NCBI RefSeq assembly: GCF_012849095.1 | Contig: NZ_CP051680.1 | Coordinates: 4,991,501-5,055,500 of the forward strand | Direction of reading: 5' to 3' | Length of the DNA: 64,000 nt | Source: Cohnella herbarum | GTDB lineage: Bacteria; Bacillota; Bacilli; Paenibacillales; Paenibacillaceae | Shown: positions 42,647 through 51,050 of the stretch, piece after piece | Layout: each line of letters starts with the position of its first letter | Position numbering within the stretch: position 1 is the stretch's first letter | Program-made: the position numbers and the translations under genes | Notes under the pieces: model-generated | Told to the model about the DNA's origin: nothing | The model's input: only the letters and a program-made list of their open reading frames with translations | The model's database searches: none

Positions 42647-44056
42647 CTAATCACCGAACCACGCTTTCTTCAAGCGAATGATCCCCTCTTCGATTTGGCG
42701 TTCGTTCATACCTCCGAATCCGAGCATTAGATAAGATAACGGGCATTGCGCGGGATCCATCCAATGATTTCTCGGCGAATAAACTTTGACGCCCTGCTCC
42801 GAAGCCAGTTCGATTAACTCCATACTATCACGATTACGGACGTCTAGCAGTAAATGCAACCCGGCCTTCTGTCCGATGACCTCCACCCGGTCTCCCAGAT
42901 GCTCATGGATTGCCTTCAGTAACATTCTATGATTGGCCTGGTACAGCTTTCTCATTTTACGAACGTGACGCTCGAAATGCCCGCCTTGCATGAATAGAAA
43001 CATCGCTTGCTGAAGAAGGGGGGATACGGACTGGCTATAGGAGGCGATTCCGTTCCGGAAATCAGCGGCCAGCTTCTCGGGCAACACGATATAACTCATG
43101 CGCACCGAAGGCAGAAAACACTTCGAGAATGTCCCTAAGTAGATAACCCTGTCGCCTACGTCCATCGCTTTGAGCGCCGGAACGGGCTGCCCCTGATACC
43201 GGAACTCGCTGTCGTAATCGTCTTCGATAATGAGACCCTCTCGTTCGTAAGCCCATTGAAGCAGCTTATTCCGCTTTTGTACGGGCAACACGCTTCCTAA
43301 AGGAAATTGATGGGAGGGCGTCACATAGACCGCATTTACGTCATGCTGCTTCAGTTGACCCAAATGGAGACCATCGGATTCGATGGGAATCGATACGAGC
43401 TCGCGACCATGATTCTCGAACACCGTTCGAACGCCATTATAGCCCGGATCCTCCATCGCAACGCGGCTCGGCAACGGCAGCACCTGGCACAGCAAGCTAA
43501 TGGCTTGCTGCGTGCCGGAGCATAGAAACACTTGGTCCGGCGTGCACGCGACACCGCGAGAGGGATAGAGATAACGCGCGATTTCCGCGCGAAGATCGCC
43601 GTTCCCTTGTCGGTCGCCATATCCTAGCACCTCGTACGAATGGGAATCCAGGGCGTCCAGCAAACATTTTTTCCATGCTTTCATCGGAAAATGGTTCAGC
43701 TCGACGTCCCCGTATTGATAGTCGAAGAGGATTCGTTCGTCAGGCACGGGTTGACGGCGAGCTTTACTATCGTGCGCAGGTGCCGCGCTGTTGATAGTCG
43801 CTATTCGCTCCAGAGGCAGCACGTGCAGTCCGCTTCGGGGTTTGCTGATCACGTACCCTTCGGCAAGCAGCTGCTGATAGGCCGTTTCCACCGTATTCTT
43901 GCTCAGCATCAGATGGGAGGACAACTGCCGTATCGAAGGTAATCGGTCGTTCGCAAGCAGTTTCCCGGCCTCGATCTCTTGTTTGATATAAGCGTATAGT
44001 TGCTTGTAAACCGGAATCTCGCCCTGTTTATTAAGTATCGGAGAAAGTCCCAACAC
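42647..44056 (-). CDS. MocR/PdxR-type GntR-aminotransferase regulator
   Basis: 469 residues. The N-terminal GntR winged helix (IPVYKQLYAYIKQEIEAG, LPSIRQLSSHLMLSKNTVETAYQQL) is joined to an aminotransferase fold-type I domain: LCSGTQQAISLL, EDPGYNGVR, YVTPSHQFPLG, IIEDDYDSEFRY and the cofactor Lys in YLGTFSKCFLPSVRM. Such proteins usually use PLP as effector to regulate vitamin B6, GABA or amino-acid genes. The start is GTG at 44056 or TTG one codon on, after AAGGGG. It is divergent from an FMN split-barrel gene with an inverted repeat between. Confidence 0.92.
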   Translation of the reverse strand: MLGLSPILNKQGEIPVYKQLYAYIKQEIEAGKLLANDRLPSIRQLSSHLMLSKNTVETAYQQLLAEGYVISKPRSGLHVLPLERIATINSAAPAHDSKARRQPVPDERILFDYQYGDVELNHFPMKAWKKCLLDALDSHSYEVLGYGDRQGNGDLRAEIARYLYPSRGVACTPDQVFLCSGTQQAISLLCQVLPLPSRVAMEDPGYNGVRTVFENHGRELVSIPIESDGLHLGQLKQHDVNAVYVTPSHQFPLGSVLPVQKRNKLLQWAYEREGLIIEDDYDSEFRYQGQPVPALKAMDVGDRVIYLGTFSKCFLPSVRMSYIVLPEKLAADFRNGIASYSQSVSPLLQQAMFLFMQGGHFERHVRKMRKLYQANHRMLLKAIHEHLGDRVEVIGQKAGLHLLLDVRNRDSMELIELASEQGVKVYSPRNHWMDPAQCPLSYLMLGFGGMNERQIEEGIIRLKKAWFGD

Positions 44057-44094
44057 GACCCCTTAACACCAACTGTCCCTCTAAAATAAAAGAA

Positions 44095-44120
44095 ATCTGT
44101 CACTTTCAGCTATGACAGAT
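44095..44120. promoter_or_regulatory. Inverted repeat between MocR and NimA-like genes
   Basis: ATCTGTCA at 44095-44102 and TGACAGAT at 44113-44120 form perfect 8-base arms ten bases apart. It lies in the divergent promoter region and is a candidate binding site for the MocR regulator. Confidence 0.6.
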
Positions 44121-44167
44121 AACAACTAATATGATCTTACCACAACTTCAAGAGGGGCGGGAATAAA

Positions 44168-44716
44168 ATGTATCCCATACGTATGTACAAAAGAGAATGT
44201 AACGATTCAAACAAAATCAACGGTTTTCTCGAACGGGCCAGATCAGGGTTTCTTGGACTGTCCGCCGAGAACGTTCCTTACGTCGTTCCGTTGAATTTCG
44301 TCCGGTGGAAGGAGGCGATCTATTTCCACGGCGCATCGGAAGGAAGGAAAAACACGATTTTGCGACAAAACGCTCAAGCTTGCTTCACGGTTTGCGAAGA
44401 TCAAGGAACGATTACGGACATCGTTCCTGCCAATACGGATACGGCTTATATGAGCGTCATGCTCTTCGGCTCCGTTGCTTTAGTCGCCGATCTGGAGGAA
44501 GCAACCGAAGCGATGCAGGCTTTACTGAATAAATACGTACCCGGTTATTACGACAGTCCCTTAGCCAAGAGTCATGTGGAGAAATACGTATCCTCACTCG
44601 GCAGCCGAACTAGCGTGTATAAGCTAGTTCCCTCCGAGGTCACGGCTAAGGAAAACGCTGCTCGGGAGGGACAACTATTTTATCCGGGAAAAACCAGGCA
44701 CGATGAAGGGCAATGA
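44168..44716 (+). CDS. Pyridoxamine 5'-phosphate oxidase-like protein (NimA type)
   Basis: 182 residues. It resembles the nitroimidazole-resistance/flavin-binding split-barrel group: [38 protein letters not shown], then CFTVCEDQG and [36 protein letters not shown] lies upstream of the ATG. It is divergent from a MocR gene, the usual arrangement for a MocR target. Activity not predictable. Confidence 0.88.
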   Translation: MYPIRMYKRECNDSNKINGFLERARSGFLGLSAENVPYVVPLNFVRWKEAIYFHGASEGRKNTILRQNAQACFTVCEDQGTITDIVPANTDTAYMSVMLFGSVALVADLEEATEAMQALLNKYVPGYYDSPLAKSHVEKYVSSLGSRTSVYKLVPSEVTAKENAAREGQLFYPGKTRHDEGQ

Positions 44717-44772
44717 GTACGGGGCCGCGATCGGTCTCCCATTACCGCAATTTGCTAGGGGTGGGCCGACTA

Positions 44773-45735
44773 TTAATACATTTCCTCGCTCCCGGAAGGC
44801 ATCGCCATATCCGCGATAGCTCTATATAAGTTCGGCGGATATTCGGACAAACGGTGGAAGAAGTACAGGTGCCACTCTTTGCCGTAAGGCAAATAAATCC
44901 GCGTCCGATAGCCGTCGTCTTTCAATCCCTTCAGCAGGTCCGGCCGAATCCCGTATAACATCTCGACTTCGACGTTAGGCAGCGCAATCAGCCCCCGTTC
45001 CCTCGCTTCCCGATGAATGGTTTCGTCATGCGTCGCGATCGATACGGGGCGACCTGTAGCGATAGCCGTTTCGGCCAATCGCAAATACTTGGCTTTAAGA
45101 TGCTCGGAGCGCGGTACCCCGTCTGCCTCCGATTCCCGGAATGCGCCCTTGACGATCCGAATCCGCCCGGGAAAATGCTTAATCTCCTCCATATCGCTTT
45201 CCGCGCGGTGCAGGTGCGCTTGTAAAGTAATCCCTACATTCGGGTACGACGAGGCGGCCCGCTTGTAAATCCCGATAATCCGGCTTGCCTTGAACGATTC
45301 CTCCGCGCTGATCATGATGGTCATCCCGTAGATCGCCGCTTCCCGGATCAGCTCTTCCAGATGACGATAAGCCAACTCCTCATCCACCGTCATGCCGATA
45401 TGCGAGAGATCAAGGGAGATCGTCGATGACCGGCCGGCGGTTCCGTACATTCCGATCAGCCGCAGAAATTCCTTTGCGGACTCCGTGCATTCCCGCTCAT
45501 CGCTTACGTTCTCCCCGATGTATTCCAACGATGTCGCATATCCCCGCATGTTCAGCCGTACCGCCTGAAAGACCGCGTCTTCCTTCGTCTCGCCGGTGAT
45601 ATATCTTCGCGCGGCCCGATAGAGGAGCGGATACAGCTCTTCCGAATTCGAGATATGGCTCTTGATTTGTTCGTCTCGCGCTATCGTCTTCAATGCATCG
45701 GCGGCCAACGTTCGCAATGCAAAATCGTCATTCAT
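44773..45735 (-). CDS. Proline dehydrogenase
   Basis: 320 residues, FAD enzyme of the PRODH family that oxidises proline to pyrroline-5-carboxylate. Barrel signatures are visible: SLDLSHIGMTVDEE, GMTIMISAEES, VGITLQAHLHRAESDM, RIVKGAFRE and VEMLYGIRPDL, then RIYLPYGKEWHLYFFHRL, with the Arg/Tyr substrate residues near the end. No pyrroline-5-carboxylate dehydrogenase gene is adjoining. It is divergent from a MocR gene, so that regulator may control it. Confidence 0.92.
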   Translation of the reverse strand: MNDDFALRTLAADALKTIARDEQIKSHISNSEELYPLLYRAARRYITGETKEDAVFQAVRLNMRGYATSLEYIGENVSDERECTESAKEFLRLIGMYGTAGRSSTISLDLSHIGMTVDEELAYRHLEELIREAAIYGMTIMISAEESFKASRIIGIYKRAASSYPNVGITLQAHLHRAESDMEEIKHFPGRIRIVKGAFRESEADGVPRSEHLKAKYLRLAETAIATGRPVSIATHDETIHREARERGLIALPNVEVEMLYGIRPDLLKGLKDDGYRTRIYLPYGKEWHLYFFHRLSEYPPNLYRAIADMAMPSGSEEMY

Positions 45736-45794
45736 TGCATATCATCTCCTCTACGTTTCCTGACACGGTTCCATCTCTTAAATTACCGTGTTAA

Positions 45795-45841
45795 AGTGGT
45801 TAGTAAAAGGATCACTAAGCGCCATATTTTAAAGGACCACT
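45795..45841. promoter_or_regulatory. MocR-type repeated half-sites before the second MocR gene
   Basis: AAAGGATCACT (45806-45816) and AAAGGACCACT (45831-45841) are direct repeats 25 bases apart. AGTGGT (45795-45800) is an inverted copy of the same half-site. Direct repeats with this spacing are common for MocR regulators. Confidence 0.55.
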
Positions 45842-45860
45842 TATACGAGGGGCTAATCTT

Positions 45861-47264
45861 ATGACATGGATAACGATGGATCGAGCGTCCGGCACGCCCT
45901 TATTTCGGCAAATTTATGCCCATTTCCGAAAAGCGATCCTACAGGGGGAAATGAAAAGCGGGACCGCCCTGCCCAGCACCCGGGAACTGGCTTCCGCTCT
46001 GCACGTTTCCCGAAACGTCGTCGTCGAAGCCTACGAGCAATTATTCGCCGAAGGGTACATCGAGAGCCGACATGGCTCAGGAACATACGTAGCGGACGGA
46101 ACGTTCCTTGACCTTGCTCGACATGCGCTACCCTCCATACCGCTCGCGGCGATGACCTCTTCCGTCGGAACGGCGCACGCCGACCTGATCGATTTTCGCC
46201 ACGGAATTCCCGCGTTGAACCAGTTTCCGCGAAAGCTGTGGGGACAGCTAGCTCAAAGGATCTGCGCCGATACGTCCGACGAAGCTTTCGGGTACGGCAA
46301 ACCCGAAGGAAGCACCGAGCTCAGAGCGGTACTCGCGCAATACTTGCTTCGGACGAGAGGCGTGATTTGCGAGCCCGAACAACTTATCATTACGACGGGG
46401 GCCACTCAAGCGATAAACTTGATTGCCAAGCTATTGCTGCCCGGCGGCAAGGAAATCATTATCGAAGATCCGATTACGAAGGAGATCCATACCCTATTCT
46501 CCCTCCCCGGGACGACTCTATCTCCCGTACCGGCAGACGATCAAGGAATGATGACGCATCTGCTTCCGACCGACGGCAAGCCGTGTTTCATCTACGTCAC
46601 CCCTTCCCATCAATTCCCGCTTGGAGGGGTACTGCCGATTCAAAGACGCGTTCAATTGATACAGTATGCCTCGGCATCCGATTGCTATATTGTAGAGGAC
46701 GATTACGACAGCGAATTCCGTTACGAAGGGGCTCCCGTTAGCTCTCTGCAGGGACTGGATCCCGACCGCGTCATCTATATCGGGACGTTCAGCAAAATCC
46801 TGTCTCCCGCGCTGCGGATGGGTTATTTGATTCTTCCGCGTTCTCTTGTCGAGACGGCGCGAGGCTTGAAATGGCTCACGGACTTACATACGCCTTCGTT
46901 AGAGCAATTGATTCTTGCCCGATTTATTGAAGGCGGGTATCTTGATCGCCATGTTGCGAAAATGAAGAAGCTGTATCGCAAACGGCGGGACTATTTAATC
47001 CAAGCTTTGGTTCATACGTTCGCGGACAAAGTTACGATTCTCGGGTATTCTACCGGACTGCACTTAGTCGCCGAGTTTACCGGCGCGGTCTTCACGCCGG
47101 CCTTGTTAGCGCAAATCGAACAAAGCGGCGTACGAGTCTATCCCGTTAGCGTCCATGCCTTGGATAAAAACAAGCATCGAAAACGAATCATTCTAGGGTA
47201 CGGGAATTTGTCGGAGGAAAGAATTGCGGAGGGAATTCGAAGATTGGGCTCCATTATGCAATAA
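45861..47264 (+). CDS. MocR/PdxR-type GntR-aminotransferase regulator
   Basis: 467 residues. It has a GntR winged helix (TPLFRQIYAHFRKAILQGEM, LPSTRELASALHVSRNVVVEAYEQL) plus an aminotransferase-like domain: TGATQAINLI, EDPITKEIH, YVTPSHQFPLG, VEDDYDSEFRYEG and the PLP Lys in YIGTFSKILSPALRMG. It is a distinct paralogue of the MocR gene 2 kb upstream. It is divergent from proline dehydrogenase, its probable target, with three half-sites between the starts. AGGGGC lies upstream of the ATG. Confidence 0.92.
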   Translation: MTWITMDRASGTPLFRQIYAHFRKAILQGEMKSGTALPSTRELASALHVSRNVVVEAYEQLFAEGYIESRHGSGTYVADGTFLDLARHALPSIPLAAMTSSVGTAHADLIDFRHGIPALNQFPRKLWGQLAQRICADTSDEAFGYGKPEGSTELRAVLAQYLLRTRGVICEPEQLIITTGATQAINLIAKLLLPGGKEIIIEDPITKEIHTLFSLPGTTLSPVPADDQGMMTHLLPTDGKPCFIYVTPSHQFPLGGVLPIQRRVQLIQYASASDCYIVEDDYDSEFRYEGAPVSSLQGLDPDRVIYIGTFSKILSPALRMGYLILPRSLVETARGLKWLTDLHTPSLEQLILARFIEGGYLDRHVAKMKKLYRKRRDYLIQALVHTFADKVTILGYSTGLHLVAEFTGAVFTPALLAQIEQSGVRVYPVSVHALDKNKHRKRIILGYGNLSEERIAEGIRRLGSIMQ

Positions 47265-47266
47265 AA

Positions 47267-47290
47267 AGCCTCGCCTAGAAGGCGATGGCT
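47267..47290. terminator. Compact terminator between convergent MocR and LuxR genes
   Basis: AGCC-CGCC pairs with GGCG-GGCT; the arms overlap the LuxR gene's last codons. AAAAA precedes it, giving a T-run on the minus strand. Confidence 0.65.
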
Positions 47291-47562
47291 CCCTTGATCT
47301 GCTCGTACTGCATGACGGATTGCGCGACGATCATCGACAATAGCTCTCTCGTAGAACCGCTATTTGTTTTTTCTTGAATTTTGGCGATATGGTTTTTTAC
47401 CGTTTTCTCCGCGATGCACAATTCGGAGGCCAAGCTTTTGTTGCTGTATCCGTATCTCGACAAGTAAAACACGACTTCCCGCTCGCGTTCCGTCAGCTTG
47501 TGGATCTTGGCGAAATAGGAGACGACATGATGCAAATTCGATGTTTCCTGTTGCATATTCAA
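47275..47562 (-). CDS. Stand-alone LuxR-type HTH protein
   Basis: About 95 residues, the size class of GerE-like regulators. Nearly the whole protein is a LuxR helix-turn-helix: LTEREREVVFYLSRYGYSNKSLASELCIAEKTVKNHIAKIQEKTNSGSTRELL. No receiver or ligand domain. The start is uncertain: TTG at 47562 has GAGGTG six bases upstream; an ATG two codons on, and a GTG three codons earlier, are alternatives. A TATAAT lies upstream on this strand at 47626-47621. The targets are unknown. Confidence 0.85.
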   Translation of the reverse strand: MNMQQETSNLHHVVSYFAKIHKLTEREREVVFYLSRYGYSNKSLASELCIAEKTVKNHIAKIQEKTNSGSTRELLSMIVAQSVMQYEQIKGAIAF

Positions 47563-47693
47563 ATCTAACACCTCAATTGATATACGATACCGCTTTGGAA
47601 CGGCAAGTCTTCTTCATACCATTATATTCTAAAAGTGTTAGCTATTTATTGGGCTGAGCTTGAAATTTATTCTTTCCGCAAGCTCGTCAAAGA

Positions 47694-47736
47694 GGCTCTG
47701 CTCTTAATACGCTTATGCGGCGCACCGGGCAGAGCC
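47694..47736 (-). terminator. Hairpin after cheR
   Basis: GGCTCTGC pairs with GCAGAGCC around a 27-base loop. The downstream T-run is poor (TCTTTGAC), so this is a possible weak terminator. Nothing else is seen in the 186 bases between cheR and the LuxR gene apart from the LuxR promoter. Confidence 0.45.
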
Positions 47737-47757
47737 AACTATGAGCCACTCCTAATT

Positions 47758-48558
47758 CTATCGTTTTCTGTAGAAGAACGCATCCACAGGCTCAAGATCG
47801 TATCGAAGCGGTTGCAAGATCTGTTCGACTTCTCCGATAAAGAGAAAACCGCCCTTCTTTAAGGCTCTGCTGAACTTCCCTAATAAAGCCTCCGTTGTTT
47901 TATCCTTTAAATAATTCAGAAGATGACGGCAAACGATCAGGTGGAATCCGCCCTCGAACGGATCGGCCAATAGATTATGCGACTTAAACCGAACGCAACG
48001 TTTAATCTCCTCCGAGATGGCATAACGGTGTTCCCGCAGCTCAAAATAGTTGTCCAGATAGAGCTTCGGCACCTCTCTCATAGATTCCGCCCGATAGATT
48101 CCCGCTCTTGCTATCTGAATGGCTCTTTGATTAATATCCGTCGCAAGGACTTGAATTTCGTGCGATTGCCTGAAAGCGGCGAGCATTATCGCCAAGCTAT
48201 AGGGTTCTTCCCCCGTAGAACAGGCCGCGCTCCAACATTTGATTCGTTCATTTCCATGTAGAATCTCCGGCAAAACACGTTGCTCCAATACGCTCCACCG
48301 TTGCGCATTACGATAAAATTCCGACTCGTTGCACGTTAAATGCTCCAGCGTATCGGTGAGCAACGTCTCGTTTTTTGCCAGCGCGTAATAGAAATCGACT
48401 AACGCGTCGAAGCGGCTTTTTTTCATTAGGCCGGTCAGCCTGCTCCTCATCTGGTCTTCTTTATACAGAACGAGATCGATTCCCGTTTTCTTCTTGAATA
48501 GGGCGGCGAAGCGGATATAATCGTCGTTTAACGATGACCATACTTTTGGATGGCTCAT
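47758..48558 (-). CDS. cheR: CheR-type chemoreceptor methyltransferase
   Basis: 266 residues, cytoplasmic. It uses S-adenosylmethionine to methylate glutamates in chemoreceptors. It has the N-terminal all-helical CheR domain (FKKKTGIDLVLYKEDQMRSRL), TCNESEFYRNAQRW, and the SAM site CWSAACSTGEEPYSLAI, then LATDINQRAIQIARAGIY, RCVRFKSHNLL and FHLIVCRHLLNYL. It abuts the MCP gene (TAAATG), so this CheR probably serves that receptor. No cheA, cheB or cheY is nearby. Confidence 0.94.
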   Translation of the reverse strand: MSHPKVWSSLNDDYIRFAALFKKKTGIDLVLYKEDQMRSRLTGLMKKSRFDALVDFYYALAKNETLLTDTLEHLTCNESEFYRNAQRWSVLEQRVLPEILHGNERIKCWSAACSTGEEPYSLAIMLAAFRQSHEIQVLATDINQRAIQIARAGIYRAESMREVPKLYLDNYFELREHRYAISEEIKRCVRFKSHNLLADPFEGGFHLIVCRHLLNYLKDKTTEALLGKFSRALKKGGFLFIGEVEQILQPLRYDLEPVDAFFYRKR

Positions 48559-50154
48559 TTATAACTTGAACAGAGATACGGAACCGTTCAATTCCTCGGC
48601 AAGCCGCGCTAAGGATTGGGCGGTCGCTGCCGTTTCCTCGCTGCCGGCCGCCGTTTCTTCCGTAACCGAGGATATGCTTTCAATCGAAATCAGGACCTCG
48701 GACGATTGAGCAGCCTGTTGTTCGCTCGCGGCGGCAATATCCGTTACCCTATGGGCAGTTTCGTTTACCATCGTCATAATGCGCCCGAAGGCCTCTCCGG
48801 TTTTCCGCGAGGCAACGACGCCGTCCTCCACCGCCTTCACGCTTTGCGCGGTGTTGTTCTGCATGCCCTGAATGATTTTCGTAATTTGCTTGGTCGCCTC
48901 GCTGCTTCGCTCCGCCAACTTTCTTACTTCGTCCGCGACTACCGCGAAACCCCGACCTTGGTCTCCGGCCCGTGCTGCTTCGATCGCTGCATTCAGAGCA
49001 AGAAGATTCGTCTGTCCCGCGATATCGTCGATCACTTTAATAATTTCGCCGACTTTGTTCGAGTCCTCTTCCAGCATGGACATCCGTTCGTTAACCCTCG
49101 ACATTCCGTCGATGGAAGATTGCAAAATCTCCCCCCCGTCCCGCGCGATGCTAATCGTTTGGTTAGACAGCTCCGATGCTTGTTCCGCGCTCTGGGCGAC
49201 GGTATTGATGGCAAGGGACAACTCCCTGAACAATTCGCTCATCGTTTGCGCCGCGTTGGCTTGACTCATGCTTCCGCTGGCAATCTCCTCCGTGGCGGCC
49301 GATATTTGTTGCGAGGCAGCCGACACGCTTTCCGCGGATACGAGAATGCCGCCTACGGTCGATCTCAAGTTAAACACCATATCGTTGACGGAAGCCGCCA
49401 ATACCCCGACCTCGTCCTTCGTATCGATATCCGACGTTTCGCTTAAATCTCCCGTCGCTACTTTACCGACTAACCGCACCATACGATTTAACGGACGGGC
49501 AATGATCCTAGCAATGACGACGCCTAACCCCACGCTAATGATCAACGCTGCGACGATTATCGCGAAGGTCATCGTTCGGGAGGATTGATAGAGCCGATCC
49601 GAATCCTCGCGAGCTTCCTTCGCCATCCGGATATTGGTGGATACGAGCTTGGCCGCAATAGCCTCCAATTTATCGCCGGAATCCTTAAATCCGCTGTCGA
49701 GCAAATAATTCGTAAATTGTTCCGTGCTTATATTCTCGCTATTCATTCGAAGCGCTTCATTCAAGAACCCGTTATATCTTTTCCATTCGATAGCGAATTG
49801 CTCCAGATCGTCCTTCTCCGATTGAACCAGCTCCGCTTGGGCGAATTGATCCATCCTTTTCTCTATCTCTTTAGTCTGAGCGAGTATTTGATCTTTATAG
49901 CTCTGATTGTCCGCTTCGGTCTTGGATAAAATGTTCATGTCCCTCAGGTCGACGTTAATATTCTGGTATAAAGTCTGAACTTGACTCAGGTCGCTAATCG
50001 GCACCAGGTTCGAGTCGTACATCCTGCTCATCGAAAGATCCATACTGTTCAGATGCATCAAACCGATAACTCCGATAAAACCCGACAAAATAGCGATAAC
50101 CGTAAACGAGGATATTAGCTTCGCGGAAATTCTCAAATGATTGAACCATTTCAT
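48559..50154 (-). CDS. Methyl-accepting chemotaxis protein with four-helix-bundle sensor
   Basis: 531 residues. TM1 is at about 12-33. A periplasmic-side four-helix bundle (4HB_MCP type, about 34-190) contains [14 protein letters not shown]2 is at about 192-212, followed by HAMP ([24 protein letters not shown]) and a cytoplasmic signalling coil with the hairpin tip [59 protein letters not shown] near the C-terminus could hold methylation sites. It is translated just before the CheR gene. Ligand unknown. Confidence 0.95.
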   Translation of the reverse strand: MKWFNHLRISAKLISSFTVIAILSGFIGVIGLMHLNSMDLSMSRMYDSNLVPISDLSQVQTLYQNINVDLRDMNILSKTEADNQSYKDQILAQTKEIEKRMDQFAQAELVQSEKDDLEQFAIEWKRYNGFLNEALRMNSENISTEQFTNYLLDSGFKDSGDKLEAIAAKLVSTNIRMAKEAREDSDRLYQSSRTMTFAIIVAALIISVGLGVVIARIIARPLNRMVRLVGKVATGDLSETSDIDTKDEVGVLAASVNDMVFNLRSTVGGILVSAESVSAASQQISAATEEIASGSMSQANAAQTMSELFRELSLAINTVAQSAEQASELSNQTISIARDGGEILQSSIDGMSRVNERMSMLEEDSNKVGEIIKVIDDIAGQTNLLALNAAIEAARAGDQGRGFAVVADEVRKLAERSSEATKQITKIIQGMQNNTAQSVKAVEDGVVASRKTGEAFGRIMTMVNETAHRVTDIAAASEQQAAQSSEVLISIESISSVTEETAAGSEETAATAQSLARLAEELNGSVSLFKL

Positions 50155-50295
50155 GATCTAACACCTCACCTCTTTATTTTGCGAGTGATTCTTAAGGCCT
50201 AGTTTGATCATAAGCGGGCTAACGATATTGGTAACCGAAAATATATAGCGCGACCGCGCAAATTTATTTCGGGAACCTGCAAAGAGCGCAAGAAA

Positions 50296-50332
50296 ATAGC
50301 GACGCAGGGGGTAAATTCCCCAACGTCGCTAT
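50296..50332 (-). terminator. Terminator after the ComA-like gene
   Basis: ATAGCGACG pairs with CGTCGCTAT. On the minus strand it is followed by TTTTCTT. Confidence 0.85.
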
Positions 50333-50346
50333 GCTTCACCGTCATC

Positions 50347-51015
50347 CTAGAAAACCTGCTCCAGAAAATCCAAATCGGTCAGAAAACCGATTTGCTTAGC
50401 CTTGAGCGCGGCTTCTACTCTTGATTTCACCTTTAATTTGCCGAACAGATTCGTAAGGGCATATTCAAGCGAACGCTGGCTCATCAGCACGCTCTCGGCA
50501 ATATCCTTATTGCTTCTCCCTCTGGCAATCTCTCTTAGTATTTCATACTCCTTATTGCTTATCGCAAGCGTTGCTTGCTGCCCGTCTTTCGTGCCCGACG
50601 CATGCAGCGCCGATTTCCTTAATTGTTTAACTAAGGACATCGGCAACACGACTTCTCCCCGCAAAGCGCATCGGACGGCGGTGACGAGTTGTTCGCTGTT
50701 CGAAGTCTTAAGGATAAACCCGCATATGCCGGCTTCGATCATCAAGTTGAAATGGTTATTGAACTCAAAACCCGTGTAGATTAAGATGACGGCGTCGGGC
50801 TTCATCTTTAATACTTGCTTGGCAAGATCGATCCCGTTCACATCTCCGATATGGAGATCGATTAACATGACATCGTAAGTTTGCGCGTTGATCAACTCTA
50901 TCGCTTTATCGGCCGAGTTAGCCAACGAAACCTTGATATCCCCTTCCTGTTCAAGGATCATTCTAGTTCCTTCCATAACCGATGGATGGTCGTCTACCAA
51001 CAGAATAGGAATCAT
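50347..51015 (-). CDS. ComA-like NarL/LuxR-family response regulator
   Basis: 222 residues. Receiver domain (about 1-120): VDDHPSVMEGTRMILEQE closely resembles the start of ComA; the phospho-acceptor Asp is in MLIDLHIGDVNG, and Lys in FILKTSNSE. The C-terminal LuxR helix-turn-helix (about 150-215) has LAISNKEYEILREIARGRSNKDIAESVLMSQRSLEYALTNLF; the usual second-helix residues are somewhat divergent. I chose the ATG at 51015, with GAGGTG eight bases upstream. It lies 36 bases after the kinase, in the same operon. Confidence 0.92.
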   Translation of the reverse strand: MIPILLVDDHPSVMEGTRMILEQEGDIKVSLANSADKAIELINAQTYDVMLIDLHIGDVNGIDLAKQVLKMKPDAVILIYTGFEFNNHFNLMIEAGICGFILKTSNSEQLVTAVRCALRGEVVLPMSLVKQLRKSALHASGTKDGQQATLAISNKEYEILREIARGRSNKDIAESVLMSQRSLEYALTNLFGKLKVKSRVEAALKAKQIGFLTDLDFLEQVF

Positions 51016-51050
51016 GTTGTCCACACCTCGAAGAGTATTAATATTCTGCG

